From: Heliocidaris erythrogramma
Lineage: Eukaryota; Echinodermata; Echinoidea; Camarodonta; Echinometridae
Assembly: GCA_025617745.1 (NCBI GenBank)
Contig: CM046855.1
Location: 42,975,663-43,039,662, forward strand
Reading direction: 5' to 3'
Length of the DNA: 64,000 bases
A program made the translations under genes and the position numbers. Shown in pieces: positions 1 to 9,096 of the stretch; position 1 is the first letter of the stretch; each line of letters opens with the position of its first letter. The notes beneath the pieces were generated by a model. That model made no database searches and had not been told where the DNA came from. It worked only from the letters and a program-made list of their open reading frames with translations.

Positions 1-215
1 CCTAGGGGGTAGTTGTCTGGGGGGTAGTTATCCAGGGGGGGGGGGGGTAGTTCTCCTAGAGGGTAGTTGTCCTAGGGGGTACTTTTCCGGAGGGGAGTTG
101 TCCTAGGGGGGTAGTCGTCCTAGAGGGTGGTTGCCCTAGGGGGTAGTTGTCCTAGGGGGTAATTGTCAGAGGGTGGTTATCCTAGGGGTGGTTGTCCAGG
201 GGGTAGGTGTCCGGA
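1..215. repeat. G-rich minisatellite (about 17-bp unit)
   Basis: Degenerate tandem copies of a unit resembling GTAGTTGTCCTAGGGGG run from the window edge, with small changes in G-run length and a pure G run near position 44-52. It continues past the left edge, so its full size is unknown. There is no coding signal. Confidence 0.85.
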
Positions 216-954
216 TACGGTAAAAACACAATTACATACACACACCCACACAGACACCTGCCACTGGAGGTCGCTTCTGATTGGTCAGTCATTTCATGGA
301 GCTCAAATATATAGTTCCCTCTCATAGAGAATATATGTGAAAGGGAATTGTTGAGAGCTCCATGGTCCATCATGTTTTAAGCAATCTATTTCCTTGTTAT
401 GTCAGTTGCTGTCCACTTTTGAAAGATCAAAATGCTTATTCAATTTTCGTCCTATAGGCTGATAGGAATCAATAATCATCCAAATGTCAGATGTCATTCA
501 ACAGTTTCAATGGTCAAAGAACTTCAACATATATCTCTCCATTCATTTTCGTCAGATTTCAATCGAATAGACCGCTTCTGTAATGTTGCAAATTTTATGA
601 ATAACTTTCAAACAAAGGTTGTTCTAGACAACCTGAAAGTTTGCCGGAGGCTTGCAGGACAAAGCATGTATGCAAACTGGATTCCAAGCAGTGAGGTTAT
701 TTATAAAAAGCAGGTTCATGGAATAGCTTGTCACTATGTGCTCAGAGAATATATGTGCATAAATTTGTATACATTACAGAATCGGTCTATTCGTCCAACC
801 TGGCAATCCGCTGCAAAATTTTATTGTCAAATCCATCTTTGGAAGTTGATTTCAAGATAATGTAATTCAGACTCGTCACGTAGACAAGACCTTAAAACGA
901 GCGAATGACGATTTTGAGTAACTCTAAACTCTTTTCAGTCTTTGACAAAATCGA
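216..954. other. No recognised gene; one unassigned open frame
   Basis: The stretch holds one open frame of 142 codons at 432-860 on the plus strand. I do not recognise its product, it lacks domain-like blocks, and its composition matches the AT-rich surroundings. It may be chance or decayed repeat sequence. I see nothing else supportable here. Confidence 0.4.
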
Positions 955-1521
955 CCCCCCCCCCCCCCCCGCCTCGTTACAGGCCTGCCATGGATAATCA
1001 TACGAATTTGAATAATTATTTGAATGACGCTTTGAAAAAATCGATTGCAACTTGGCATAACGTACATAATTCGAAAATGAATGGTGAAAGACGAAAAAGA
1101 GGAAAAAATCAAAATCAAATGTATTAAAATAGACGGAAAGACCGATATTTTATCACGTTATTTTCCCTCATCTCTCCCCACGCTTCTTCTTTTTAAAAAA
1201 TTTATCTTCTTTTTTTTTCTTCAAACGGATCCTCTGCTTGCGAACGGGGTCTTCATTCGACCCATATTTTGGGGATACCTTGTGTGCGCTCGAGCGGTCA
1301 CATTTCTCAACGGATTTTGTTCAAATTTTGCATGAAGCTGCATGTCTCTTTGTTGGGTGTTTAAGCTCGGTGTTTGATGGTGCATTTGAATTTCTCATCC
1401 ATATTAACATGATTGTATACCCCATACTATTTTTTTAAAATCGACCAACCACAATGCTAGTTTCCTTTAATACTCGATTGGCTGCTAGCTTTGTAACGAG
1501 TTGCATAATTGTAGAGTGGGT

Positions 1522-1553
<32 letters not shown>

Positions 1554-2345
1554 GACAAACGGCTGGAATATTTGTTTTCCTTCCCGCCCCCCCCCCCTTA
1601 ATTGTTGATCATGCAAAACATCTAATGGAGAGTTGATATTGCACATGGGAATACCTGCCTTCATGCATTGAAGAAAAAAACAAAAAACAACAAACAAAAA
1701 AACAAAAACAATTGTTTTTAAATAGTATATATAAACTAGTTTTTTTTTGTTTTTTTTAAATGTGATAAACTAAGTTTTATTGCATGAAGCTGCTTGTCTC
1801 TTGGTATAATCTAGAAACCTATAGTTTTTGGTGATGCTGCCACCAGTGTCCCGTCTTTTTTGGGTGAAAGGTAATATTTAGGGGATGGCGTTAGTGCCAG
1901 GGATGTATTAAAGATCACACACTTGTCTAGTGCAGGCCACATGGATGGATTTCTTTCAAATTTTGTATGAAAATGTATCTTGGTATAATCTACACATCTT
2001 TTTCGTGATGCCGACAGGCCCGTAACTGGGGGGGGGGGGGGGGGGGGGGGTTCGAATATTTAACAAAAATCCAAATTGACATCAGAATAGTGATGTTTAG
2101 GTTAATTTTTTTTTAGATATTTCCATAGCCAGTTGGTAGAGGAGGGGCGCACAAGGGATCACGTGAAAGGGGAGAGCGGAAAGAATGTGGAAAATAATGT
2201 GAGATAATAGGGTTTCCAGTCAATTTTATTTGCTTTTGTCCTGCATCTTCATAACATTGCACATCCATTTATAAGCCCTTGTCAATATACGTCTTTGGCA
2301 AAATGTCAGATGTCAAAGATAGTTTATTAAAATGTCATTCAACAG
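955..2345. repeat. Homopolymer G/C tracts and degenerate dispersed repeats
   Basis: Long C tracts (about 954-970 and 1586-1597) and G tracts (about 1520-1551 and 2030-2050) punctuate AT-rich sequence. Two degenerate copies of a block containing TGCATGAAGCTGC lie near 1331 and 1784, and a third related block lies near 1960. The tract edges carry motifs related to AGGCCCGTAAC and its complement (near 975 and 2013), which look like ends of separate transposon-derived repeats. No gene is recognised. Confidence 0.5.
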
Positions 2346-2848
2346 GTTTTTTTTTTTTTTTGCAGGAGTTCCTGTATTTATTGTCAAATCGAATAACAAA
2401 TTTACAAACAATTATAGTAATAAATATAGAACATAATTGTTCTAATTACAAATGTGACTGTTAAATAACAATGACAACAGAATAAAGACATGATTATAAA
2501 TCGAAATGAACAAGTAGAAATGAAAGAAATGCAGGGGCCAGCTATCTTAAGCAAAATGCTTGAATGAATAGCAGCCAGTACAGTGGAAAGGGCTACATGG
2601 AAACCATAATTAATATGTCTATATCATAAAAGCGATGTCACTAACTGAAAAAAAAAAATTCTTACTACAAAAAGGGGGAAAGGGGGTGTAATATGATGGA
2701 CACGAAGTAACATCAACATTAAGAGTCTTTACAAGGCTGGATTTAATAACTCAAACTAAGAACAACTTGTTCCATGTATATGTGAAGCCGCATTACAAAC
2801 TTTCATATCAATGCTCATGGGCATATGATGTAGATCATGAATTAATGA
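2346..2848 (-). mobile_element. LINE 3' end with poly-A tail
   Basis: On the minus strand this reads as a LINE 3' untranslated end, finishing in a GACAATAAATACAGG-type signal followed directly by a poly-A run (plus-strand T run at about 2347-2361). It may be the 3' end of the LINE whose reverse-transcriptase fragment lies at 8141-9096, split by later insertions, because both pieces are on the same strand and in the right order. That link is inferred; the two pieces do not overlap. Confidence 0.5.
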
Positions 2849-2958
2849 ATATAAATGACATCATATTTCAACCCCTCTTCTCAATAAAAGCTTTCAATTT
2901 TTTTTCTTTTAAATTTTGATATATACCAGAATTTAATCTTTTCAACATTTTTACTTAA

Positions 2959-3402
2959 AGACCTCAGCCTGACCCAAAACAACCATATATTGACGTAAAG
3001 CTTAGTAAACAAAGAATATAATTACCCTGGGTATTCATAAATTTTCGTCTCCGTTTATCCATAAAAAATAAAAAAGATAATTTTTTTTGGTCCTCCCCTC
3101 CCTATGACGTAACAACAGAGGAAACTGCAGGGGGTCGCTAGACGTGTGAAGACATGTCATGTATACAGCTCCGAGTGCGTCTACACGATATGTCGTCATC
3201 AAATTTTCACCCCCCGCAAAGTAGCGTTCCTCAGAGACGGGGCCCTCGTCAGAAAAACCACCGGGGCTCAACATTCGGGACGCTGTTACTCATTCCACAG
3301 GAAACGGAATCTCATGAAGTTGGTTTCAATTTGTTCAGAAAATATATAGCTCCCTGTGGATGAATAAAGGGTATATTTCAAAATTCGGTCAGGCTGAGGT
3401 CT
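2959..3402. mobile_element. MITE with 16-bp TIRs and TTAA duplications
   Basis: AGACCTCAGCCTGACC at 2959-2974 is repeated in inverse at 3387-3402, and each end is flanked outside by TTAA (2955-2958 and 3403-3406). The 444-bp body holds no recognisable transposase. TTAA target duplications are typical of piggyBac and Kolobok-type elements. Which one mobilised this copy cannot be decided by eye. Confidence 0.8.
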
Positions 3403-3605
3403 TTAAAGACACGCAGACTTATACTTACATATACATGTATTAAAAATTGGATATACATGTACATGTACATGTATAAGTCAAAGAATTTTGGATTTCCTTT
3501 TACATGCGATATTGTCCTTTTCTTCTGTTTTTTAAATCATTATCTACCCATCAAATTATTCCTGCAACTTTAGTTCTTATATTGGTTTGTAATATAATCG
3601 GTGAA

Positions 3606-3757
3606 AAAAAAATACATAACATATTTCCTGTCTGTCTCTGAAAAGTATAATAATCACAAATATTGTTAACACAGTGAATAGAATGAAAAAAGATGCATAA
3701 CATATTCCTGTCTGTATCTATACAATCTAATGATCAGAAACATTAACACAGTGAATA
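3606..3757. repeat. Two imperfect tandem copies (about 70-80 bp)
   Basis: Two adjacent units share the blocks CATAACATAT, CCTGTCTGT and TTAACACAGTGAATA in the same order. They lie just beyond the 3' side of the integrase of the LTR fossil and may belong to its non-coding end. No other function is visible. Confidence 0.6.
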
Positions 3758-3778
3758 AACTCCAATCATATCAATGAT

Positions 3779-4945
3779 TTACATATTGTATCTCTCTGGT
3801 TTCTTAACAGTACGACCTGATCTGGTGGTGTATGGTTCGTGGTGATTCGGTGGTGCGTTTGGTTTGCTTTGTGTTTGTTCTGATTGTGCATTCTGAATGT
3901 GGTGGTCGTGTACGTCATTGTGTCTATCACTATATGCATGTTGGTGGTTTTGTTGCATGCTGTCCCTCTCTTGGGTTGGTATGATGTGTCTGCGATTTCG
4001 TCGTAGTGTATGACCTGATGACGCCTGTACTTCGTACGACCTTGGTTCTGGTCGCTTGTTAGTGATCTTTCCTCTCTCCCATCTGCCGGTCTCATGGTTC
4101 TGGACTTCTTGTCCTTTGCGTAGAGGGGGAAGGTTCGTAGAATGTTTCTCATCAAAGTACTTTTTCTGGTTATTCTGCCTGGTCTGCAGTCTCTGGTAGA
4201 TGTCATCTCTTTGGGGTGACTGGTTATGAATTCTGGTGGGTAGGTTGGTTTGGATCTTCCTTCCCAGTAACAGCTCAGCTGGAGATGGTAGATGGCTGTC
4301 CAATGGAGTGGCTCTCAGGCATTGTAATGCCTTGTTGGCGCCTACGTTGTCTCTCTTGGCTTTCATCATAGTGTTCTTGACAGTTTGTACTTGTCTCTCT
4401 ATGAAGCCATTGGATTGTGGGTACCTCGGACTGGAGGTTACATGCTGAAAATTCCAGTCTTTGGCGAACTCTGTGAACATGGCGCTACTATACTGAGGTC
4501 CATTGTCACTCATCAGTCTCTCCGGGGTTCCTTGTTCAGAAAAGATTTCCTTGAGTAGTCTGATGACAGCATGACTTGTTGCTTGCAGTGGTAGCTGTTT
4601 TACAATTGGGTACTTCGAGTATGCATCCGCAACAAGAAGGTACTCTCTTCCATCTAGTGTGAAGAGGTCAGTGGAGACAAATTGCCAAGGTCTGGTAGGA
4701 ATTTCATGTGGTTGCAGAGTTTCTGCTGGCAGGGATTTGCCGTACTCCTGACATACAGGACATTTCTGTATCATCATCTCAATCTCCTGATTTATGCCAT
4801 TCCAGAAGATGCAGCTCTTGGCCCTCAGTTGACATTTGATGATGCCTTGATGTCCCTCATGAAGTTTATTGAGGTATTCCTTTGTCAAGCACTTGGGAAT
4901 GACAATTCTCGAACCTTTCAGGATAATCCCATCTTCAATAGACAT
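3779..4945 (-). CDS. Integrase region of element 1 (fossil)
   Basis: It begins with an HHCC zinc-binding module (HEGHQG followed by CPVCQEY). The DDE core follows: STDLF, SDNGPQYSS, and the glutamate in SNGFIERQ. The C-terminal region is basic and ends in a proline-rich tail. Retroviral-type integrases insert the cDNA into the host chromosome. It continues the pol order of the neighbouring upstream block and shares wording with element 2 at 50-56 kb, so the two belong to related lineages. Confidence 0.85.
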   Translation of the reverse strand: MSIEDGIILKGSRIVIPKCLTKEYLNKLHEGHQGIIKCQLRAKSCIFWNGINQEIEMMIQKCPVCQEYGKSLPAETLQPHEIPTRPWQFVSTDLFTLDGREYLLVADAYSKYPIVKQLPLQATSHAVIRLLKEIFSEQGTPERLMSDNGPQYSSAMFTEFAKDWNFQHVTSSPRYPQSNGFIERQVQTVKNTMMKAKRDNVGANKALQCLRATPLDSHLPSPAELLLGRKIQTNLPTRIHNQSPQRDDIYQRLQTRQNNQKKYFDEKHSTNLPPLRKGQEVQNHETGRWERGKITNKRPEPRSYEVQASSGHTLRRNRRHIIPTQERDSMQQNHQHAYSDRHNDVHDHHIQNAQSEQTQSKPNAPPNHHEPYTTRSGRTVKKPERYNM

Positions 4946-5028
4946 CTCGTCTCTGAATGGCCAATACTTGATCAGGCATTTGTCAAGTTTTCGCCTTTCT
5001 TCTGGCCATCCCTCTAGGATGACATCTC

Positions 5029-7701
5029 TCAGGGTGCAAAGTTCACCGTCCTGTGGATCTCCTGTAACTTCTTGTCGGAGAACATAACAAAATCAACTCT
5101 CACATGCGCTTCAGAAGACTCAGGGGGTAGGGGATTGAGTCTTGACATGGGATCTGACAGTAGCATCTCTTTTCCAGGTTTGTTTTTCACTGTCATGTCA
5201 TACCCTTGGAGTCTGAGTAGTAGTCTTTGCAGTCTCGGAGGTGCAGCTCCAAGGTTCTTGAGAGTGATCATTTCTAGTGGTTTGTGATCAGAGAGGATGG
5301 TGAAACTTCTGCCGTAGACAAATGTGTGAAACTTTTCACAAGCGTATACAACAGCTAACATCTCCCTCTCGATGTTGGCGTATCGTTGCTCGGTGTCCGT
5401 GAGGGACTTTGAGGCAAATGCTATTGGTCTCCCTTCCTGTGTGAGGGCTGCTCCAACACCCTTGGTTGATGCATCTACTTCTAGGACAACAGGTTTCTTC
5501 GGATCGAAGTAAGCAAGTGTGGTGTCCTTGCAGATCATATCCTTGATGGTTTCAAACACCTTCAGATGTGATTCAGTCCATCTGTATTTCATGTCTTTCT
5601 TCACCAGTTCCCGAAGTGGTGCAGTCTGTGATGCAAGTTTCGGAATGAATGGTGACATATAGGTCACAATGCCGAGGAACTCTCTAAGTTCTGTCACGCT
5701 TTGTGGTGCGTTCAGGGCAGATATGGCTGCTGTCTTCTGTGGGTCTGGTTGTACTCCATCTTTGCTGAAGACAAGGCCATAGAATCTCACTCGGTCTTGC
5801 TTGATGTGGCATTTGTTCCAGTTCAGGACGAGTCCATGCTCCTTTGCCACCCGCATCAGATTGTGTAAGTTGGCATCATGTTCTTCAGCCGTCTCTCCGA
5901 TTACTGCTATGTCATCGGCCATTCCTATGACTCTAGGACATTTCTCAAGAATTTGGGTCATTCGTTGCTGGAACACATCCTGAGAAACACACAAGTCAAA
6001 AGGAAGTCGTTTGAAACGGTAACGACCAAAAGGACTATTAAAGGTCGTCAAATGACTTGATTCACCGTCTAGCTGTATAGCCCAATAACCATGTCTGGCA
6101 TCCAGGGTACTGAACACTGTTGCTCCTTCGAACTGGTGCCGGACTTCTTCTATTGTTGGCATCGGCATATGGCTTCTCTTGATTGCCTTGTTTAAATCCC
6201 TTGGGTCAAGGCAAATTCTCCATCTTCCATTGGGTTTCTGAGTGTATGCCAATCTTGATACCCAATCTGTTGGCTTAGTGACTCTTTCTATCACCTCAAG
6301 TCGCTCCATCTCATCAAGTTCATTCTTGATATCATCCTTTATGCCTATTGGGCATCGTCGAACTGGATGTATCACCGGAACTACATCTTTGTCGATCACT
6401 ATGTGATACTCGCCATTGAATTTCCCGATTCCATCAAATCTGTCGGGATACAAGGTCTTCAAGTGCTCTTTTTCTCTGATGGGACAATGATGGCTCTCTC
6501 TCACGGTGCAGTTCAAAACAACTAATCCAAGATCCAGGCACAACTCGAGTCCAAGAATTGCTGGTCTTGGAGTCTTCACCACGAAGAATTCAGCATTTGT
6601 CAGTCTGCCTTTGTAGTTGCAACTCAGTTCATGTGTGCCTAATTGAGGAATAACACTCTTCTCACCGTAGCCTGTTATGGTTGTTGGTGTCTTTTTCAGC
6701 TTTCCTGTGAGAGGCTCCCCATTGGAGTCGACACGATCAGGGTACATCTTCTGATAGATGCGTAATGGAAGAATGTTCCCTTGAGACCCTGTGTCAACCT
6801 TGGCTTTTAGCGTTGCTGGCCCTCTTTCAATCTTAATTCTGATCTCAGCAAACACTTCGTTCTTCCTGATTTGGTCAACCAATATGGTCTCAAACAGTAT
6901 GTCTTCCATCTCTGACCCTATCTCTTCTGTTTCCTCTTCTCCTCTCATCTCGTGGAGTTTCTTTTTCTGTGCTTGCACCCTTCTCGGATGATTCGTTGCA
7001 GTTTCTGGTTTCTTTTGCCAGTGCTGTTTGGATTTCTTCTTCTGTCTGCAGCACTTCTCCCAGTGGTTCAACCTGCCACAGTTTCTGCACTTGGTGCCGT
7101 AGGCAGGGCACTTTTTTGGTGGGTGCTTTAATCCACAGAACGAACACTTCTTCCCATGGATGTGGTGCTTGGTCACATCCACATTTATTGCCTGGCCATG
7201 AAGCGATCTCATGTCCGCTTCCGTTGCCTCATGCGTTCGGGCAATATCTAATGCTGTGTTTAGTTTCAGCTTGTCATCCTTGGACAGTAGAGTCTCTTGC
7301 ACTTTCTTGTTGGAGGTGCCAATAATCATCTGTTCAATTAGACGACTCTCCAGCTCGGCTTCCTCAAACTTGCATTTCTGTGCTTGTATTCGGCATCTTG
7401 CCATGAAGTCATCTATAGCTTCAGCCGGTTCCTGTTTGTACTTCTGTAGCTGAAACCTAGCCAGACGAAAATAAGTCTTAGGCTCGAAATGTTTGGAAAA
7501 GGCTTGGAATAACGCGGCTGGCGTATTGAACTCCTTGCCCCAGGATTTGTGTATCCGGATGCCCTCTTGGCGCAGCCACAACAGGATGTAGGTGCACTTC
7601 TCTTGATCAAATTTTCTGCTCAGCGGTCCGGAAAATATCATTTCACAATAGTATTGAAATTTCTTGAATTCAGTAGGCAAATCTTTGGATGTCCAGTTCA
7701 T
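5029..7701 (-). CDS. Gag-protease-RT-RNase H region of element 1 (fossil)
   Basis: The region starts MNWTSKDLP. A gag-like helical part precedes a zinc knuckle (CRNCGRLNHWEKCC, CX2CX4HX4C, near residue 200). Next come the protease signature DTGS near residue 305, the RT core with MADDIAVIG near residue 600, and RNase H with LEVDAS and SDHKPLE near residues 720-800. These enzymes make and process the cDNA of the element. The frame belongs to the mobile element, not the host, and should be left out of host gene counts. Confidence 0.85.
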   Translation of the reverse strand: MNWTSKDLPTEFKKFQYYCEMIFSGPLSRKFDQEKCTYILLWLRQEGIRIHKSWGKEFNTPAALFQAFSKHFEPKTYFRLARFQLQKYKQEPAEAIDDFMARCRIQAQKCKFEEAELESRLIEQMIIGTSNKKVQETLLSKDDKLKLNTALDIARTHEATEADMRSLHGQAINVDVTKHHIHGKKCSFCGLKHPPKKCPAYGTKCRNCGRLNHWEKCCRQKKKSKQHWQKKPETATNHPRRVQAQKKKLHEMRGEEETEEIGSEMEDILFETILVDQIRKNEVFAEIRIKIERGPATLKAKVDTGSQGNILPLRIYQKMYPDRVDSNGEPLTGKLKKTPTTITGYGEKSVIPQLGTHELSCNYKGRLTNAEFFVVKTPRPAILGLELCLDLGLVVLNCTVRESHHCPIREKEHLKTLYPDRFDGIGKFNGEYHIVIDKDVVPVIHPVRRCPIGIKDDIKNELDEMERLEVIERVTKPTDWVSRLAYTQKPNGRWRICLDPRDLNKAIKRSHMPMPTIEEVRHQFEGATVFSTLDARHGYWAIQLDGESSHLTTFNSPFGRYRFKRLPFDLCVSQDVFQQRMTQILEKCPRVIGMADDIAVIGETAEEHDANLHNLMRVAKEHGLVLNWNKCHIKQDRVRFYGLVFSKDGVQPDPQKTAAISALNAPQSVTELREFLGIVTYMSPFIPKLASQTAPLRELVKKDMKYRWTESHLKVFETIKDMICKDTTLAYFDPKKPVVLEVDASTKGVGAALTQEGRPIAFASKSLTDTEQRYANIEREMLAVVYACEKFHTFVYGRSFTILSDHKPLEMITLKNLGAAPPRLQRLLLRLQGYDMTVKNKPGKEMLLSDPMSRLNPLPPESSEAHVRVDFVMFSDKKLQEIHRTVNFAP

Positions 7702-7751
7702 GCATGGGGGGGTTAATTATTAACCCCCCATGCATGAACTGGACATCCAAA
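7684..7751. repeat. 68-bp near-perfect palindrome over the gag start
   Basis: The left arm begins TTTGGATGTCCAGTTC and the right arm is its inverse, meeting at GGTTAATTATTAACC with one unpaired G. The first bases of the gag frame (start at 7701) form part of the left arm, so the start region exists here as an inverted duplicate. It overlaps the next palindrome by 4 bp. Confidence 0.9.
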
Positions 7752-7807
7752 TATCATCATGGGTGAGATGACAGGTATTAATGTCATCTCACCCATGATG
7801 ATATTTG
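7748..7807. repeat. Perfect hairpin, 26-bp arms and 8-bp loop
   Basis: The arms at 7748-7773 and 7782-7807 are exact inverse complements, around the core ATCATCATGGGTGAGATG. It directly continues the palindrome at 7684-7751, so two large hairpins sit back to back upstream of gag. A structural or replication-repair origin is possible. No family-specific role is known to me. Confidence 0.9.
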
Positions 7808-8140
7808 TTTCTGTGTGTGACTTGTGTGACTTGTGTGAACAACCAATATAATCTTTAAAAGCCTACATCACATGAAGGAGTATGACTAGTAATGTCTAAC
7901 CATATCTTGTTACATAAAGGAGTAAGGTCAATATAGGAGCCTTATCCTGATATACAAATAGGAGTAGGGTTCAATACATCAAATTCAACACCCTATCCTG
8001 TGTGTAATCACTCAATATGGCATTCACATTGTACAACAAATCAAAATCATGTCACAATATGCAATTGCAAAATGTTCATTTGCCAGTCCAGCTTTATCAA
8101 ACTGAGTCTCTAACATAGATATAAATGACATCATATTTCA
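7808..8140. other. Non-coding flank between LTR fossil and LINE
   Basis: AT-rich sequence with short repeats (TGTGTGACTTG, AGGAGTA). A comparison by eye with the opposite flank (3403-3778) found no LTR-like match. The last 22 bases (8119-8140) are an exact direct copy of 2849-2870. Confidence 0.45.
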
Positions 8141-9096
8141 GGGGGAAGGAAAGGGATTGAAGTGAAGTGTGTGCAAGTGGGTGCACGTGCATGTGAGAAG
8201 TTTACAAATAAGTGGATAGCAAATACTTCTTTAGGCCTAATTAACGAATCTTTAAAAGAAAAAAGAGATACGGCGTGTTTAATATCGTGAAGTAAATTGT
8301 TCCAAACATCTGGACCGTGATGTCTTATCGTTTTTTGAGCTATTCTTAATTGTGGATTTGTTAAATGAAGATCTGATGAATGTCGTGTCGGGTAGGAATG
8401 GACATTTCTGTTGTAGATAAAAATATTATGAAAGGATATTGGTGTAGCGTTGGTGGAAAATCAATACATAAATATAGCAGTTTGGTAAGTGCATGTGAAT
8501 ATCGTTAATTTTCAATGTTTTAAACTTATGAAATATAGGATCGGTGTGGGCTAAATAATGAGAACAGATATGGAGTGCTTTCTTTTGAAGACGCAACATT
8601 CATATTCATATTCATGCATATTCATTTTGTTTATCATTTCCCCATACTATGTGACAGTACGATATATGTGACAAAATAAATGAGTTATAAAGCATTGCCA
8701 GTGATCTTTGAGAAAGATAATATTTCAATTTATATAAAATACCTATGCCTCTTGCTACCAACATGCTAATGTTACGAACGTGACTATTCCAAGTTACATT
8801 TGAGTCGATCAATATACCTAGAAATTTTGTTTGTTTTTCGGTAACGGGCATGTCATCAATGAAAATTTTATTAGAAATACATGTGTAGAATTAATGTGTT
8901 TAAAGTACATGAAGTTTGTTTTGTTTATATTGAGGGAGAGTTTATTGGATTTAAACCACATGATGATAATTTCTTTAGTTCTAGATTCAGAGTTGTAACA
9001 AGCATGTTTAAATTTTGGTGTGAATAAAATATGTTAGTATCATCTGCAAATAAAACGTATGTTAGTAAAGGTGATGCATTGACAATATCATTCATA
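8141..9096 (-). pseudogene. CR1/jockey-like LINE reverse-transcriptase fragment
   Basis: Minus-strand translation gives LTYVLFADDTNIF near 9030-9060 (the catalytic FADD box). It is followed by TKFLGILIDSNVTWNSHV and SHISYCHIVWGN at 8612-8851, which are hallmarks of the thumb region of CR1/L2/jockey-type LINEs, and then by a SYPTRHSSDLHL-like C-terminal block near 8390. The frame is shifted at least twice, including once between the FADD box and the 79-codon open stretch. The 5' part stops exactly where the Tc1 element begins. It is a dead fragment. Confidence 0.75.

Larger units (their letters stand above)
3779..7807 (-). mobile_element. Ty3/Gypsy LTR-retrotransposon fossil (element 1)
   Basis: This is a minus-strand Ty3/Gypsy element. 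Its parts run from high to low coordinate: gag with a CCHC zinc knuckle, aspartic protease, reverse transcriptase, RNase H, then integrase. The order RT-RNase H-integrase places it in Ty3/Gypsy rather than Copia. The coding region is mostly open, with about one visible break. I could not find matching LTRs on either side, so the true ends are uncertain; the stated end includes two palindromes beside the gag start. Age is probably moderate: the protein is well kept but the termini are not recognisable. Confidence 0.85.

Noticed and set aside
942-1127. Proline-run open frame and its glycine-run antisense frame
   Set aside because: Produced by the C homopolymer; no conserved sequence around it.
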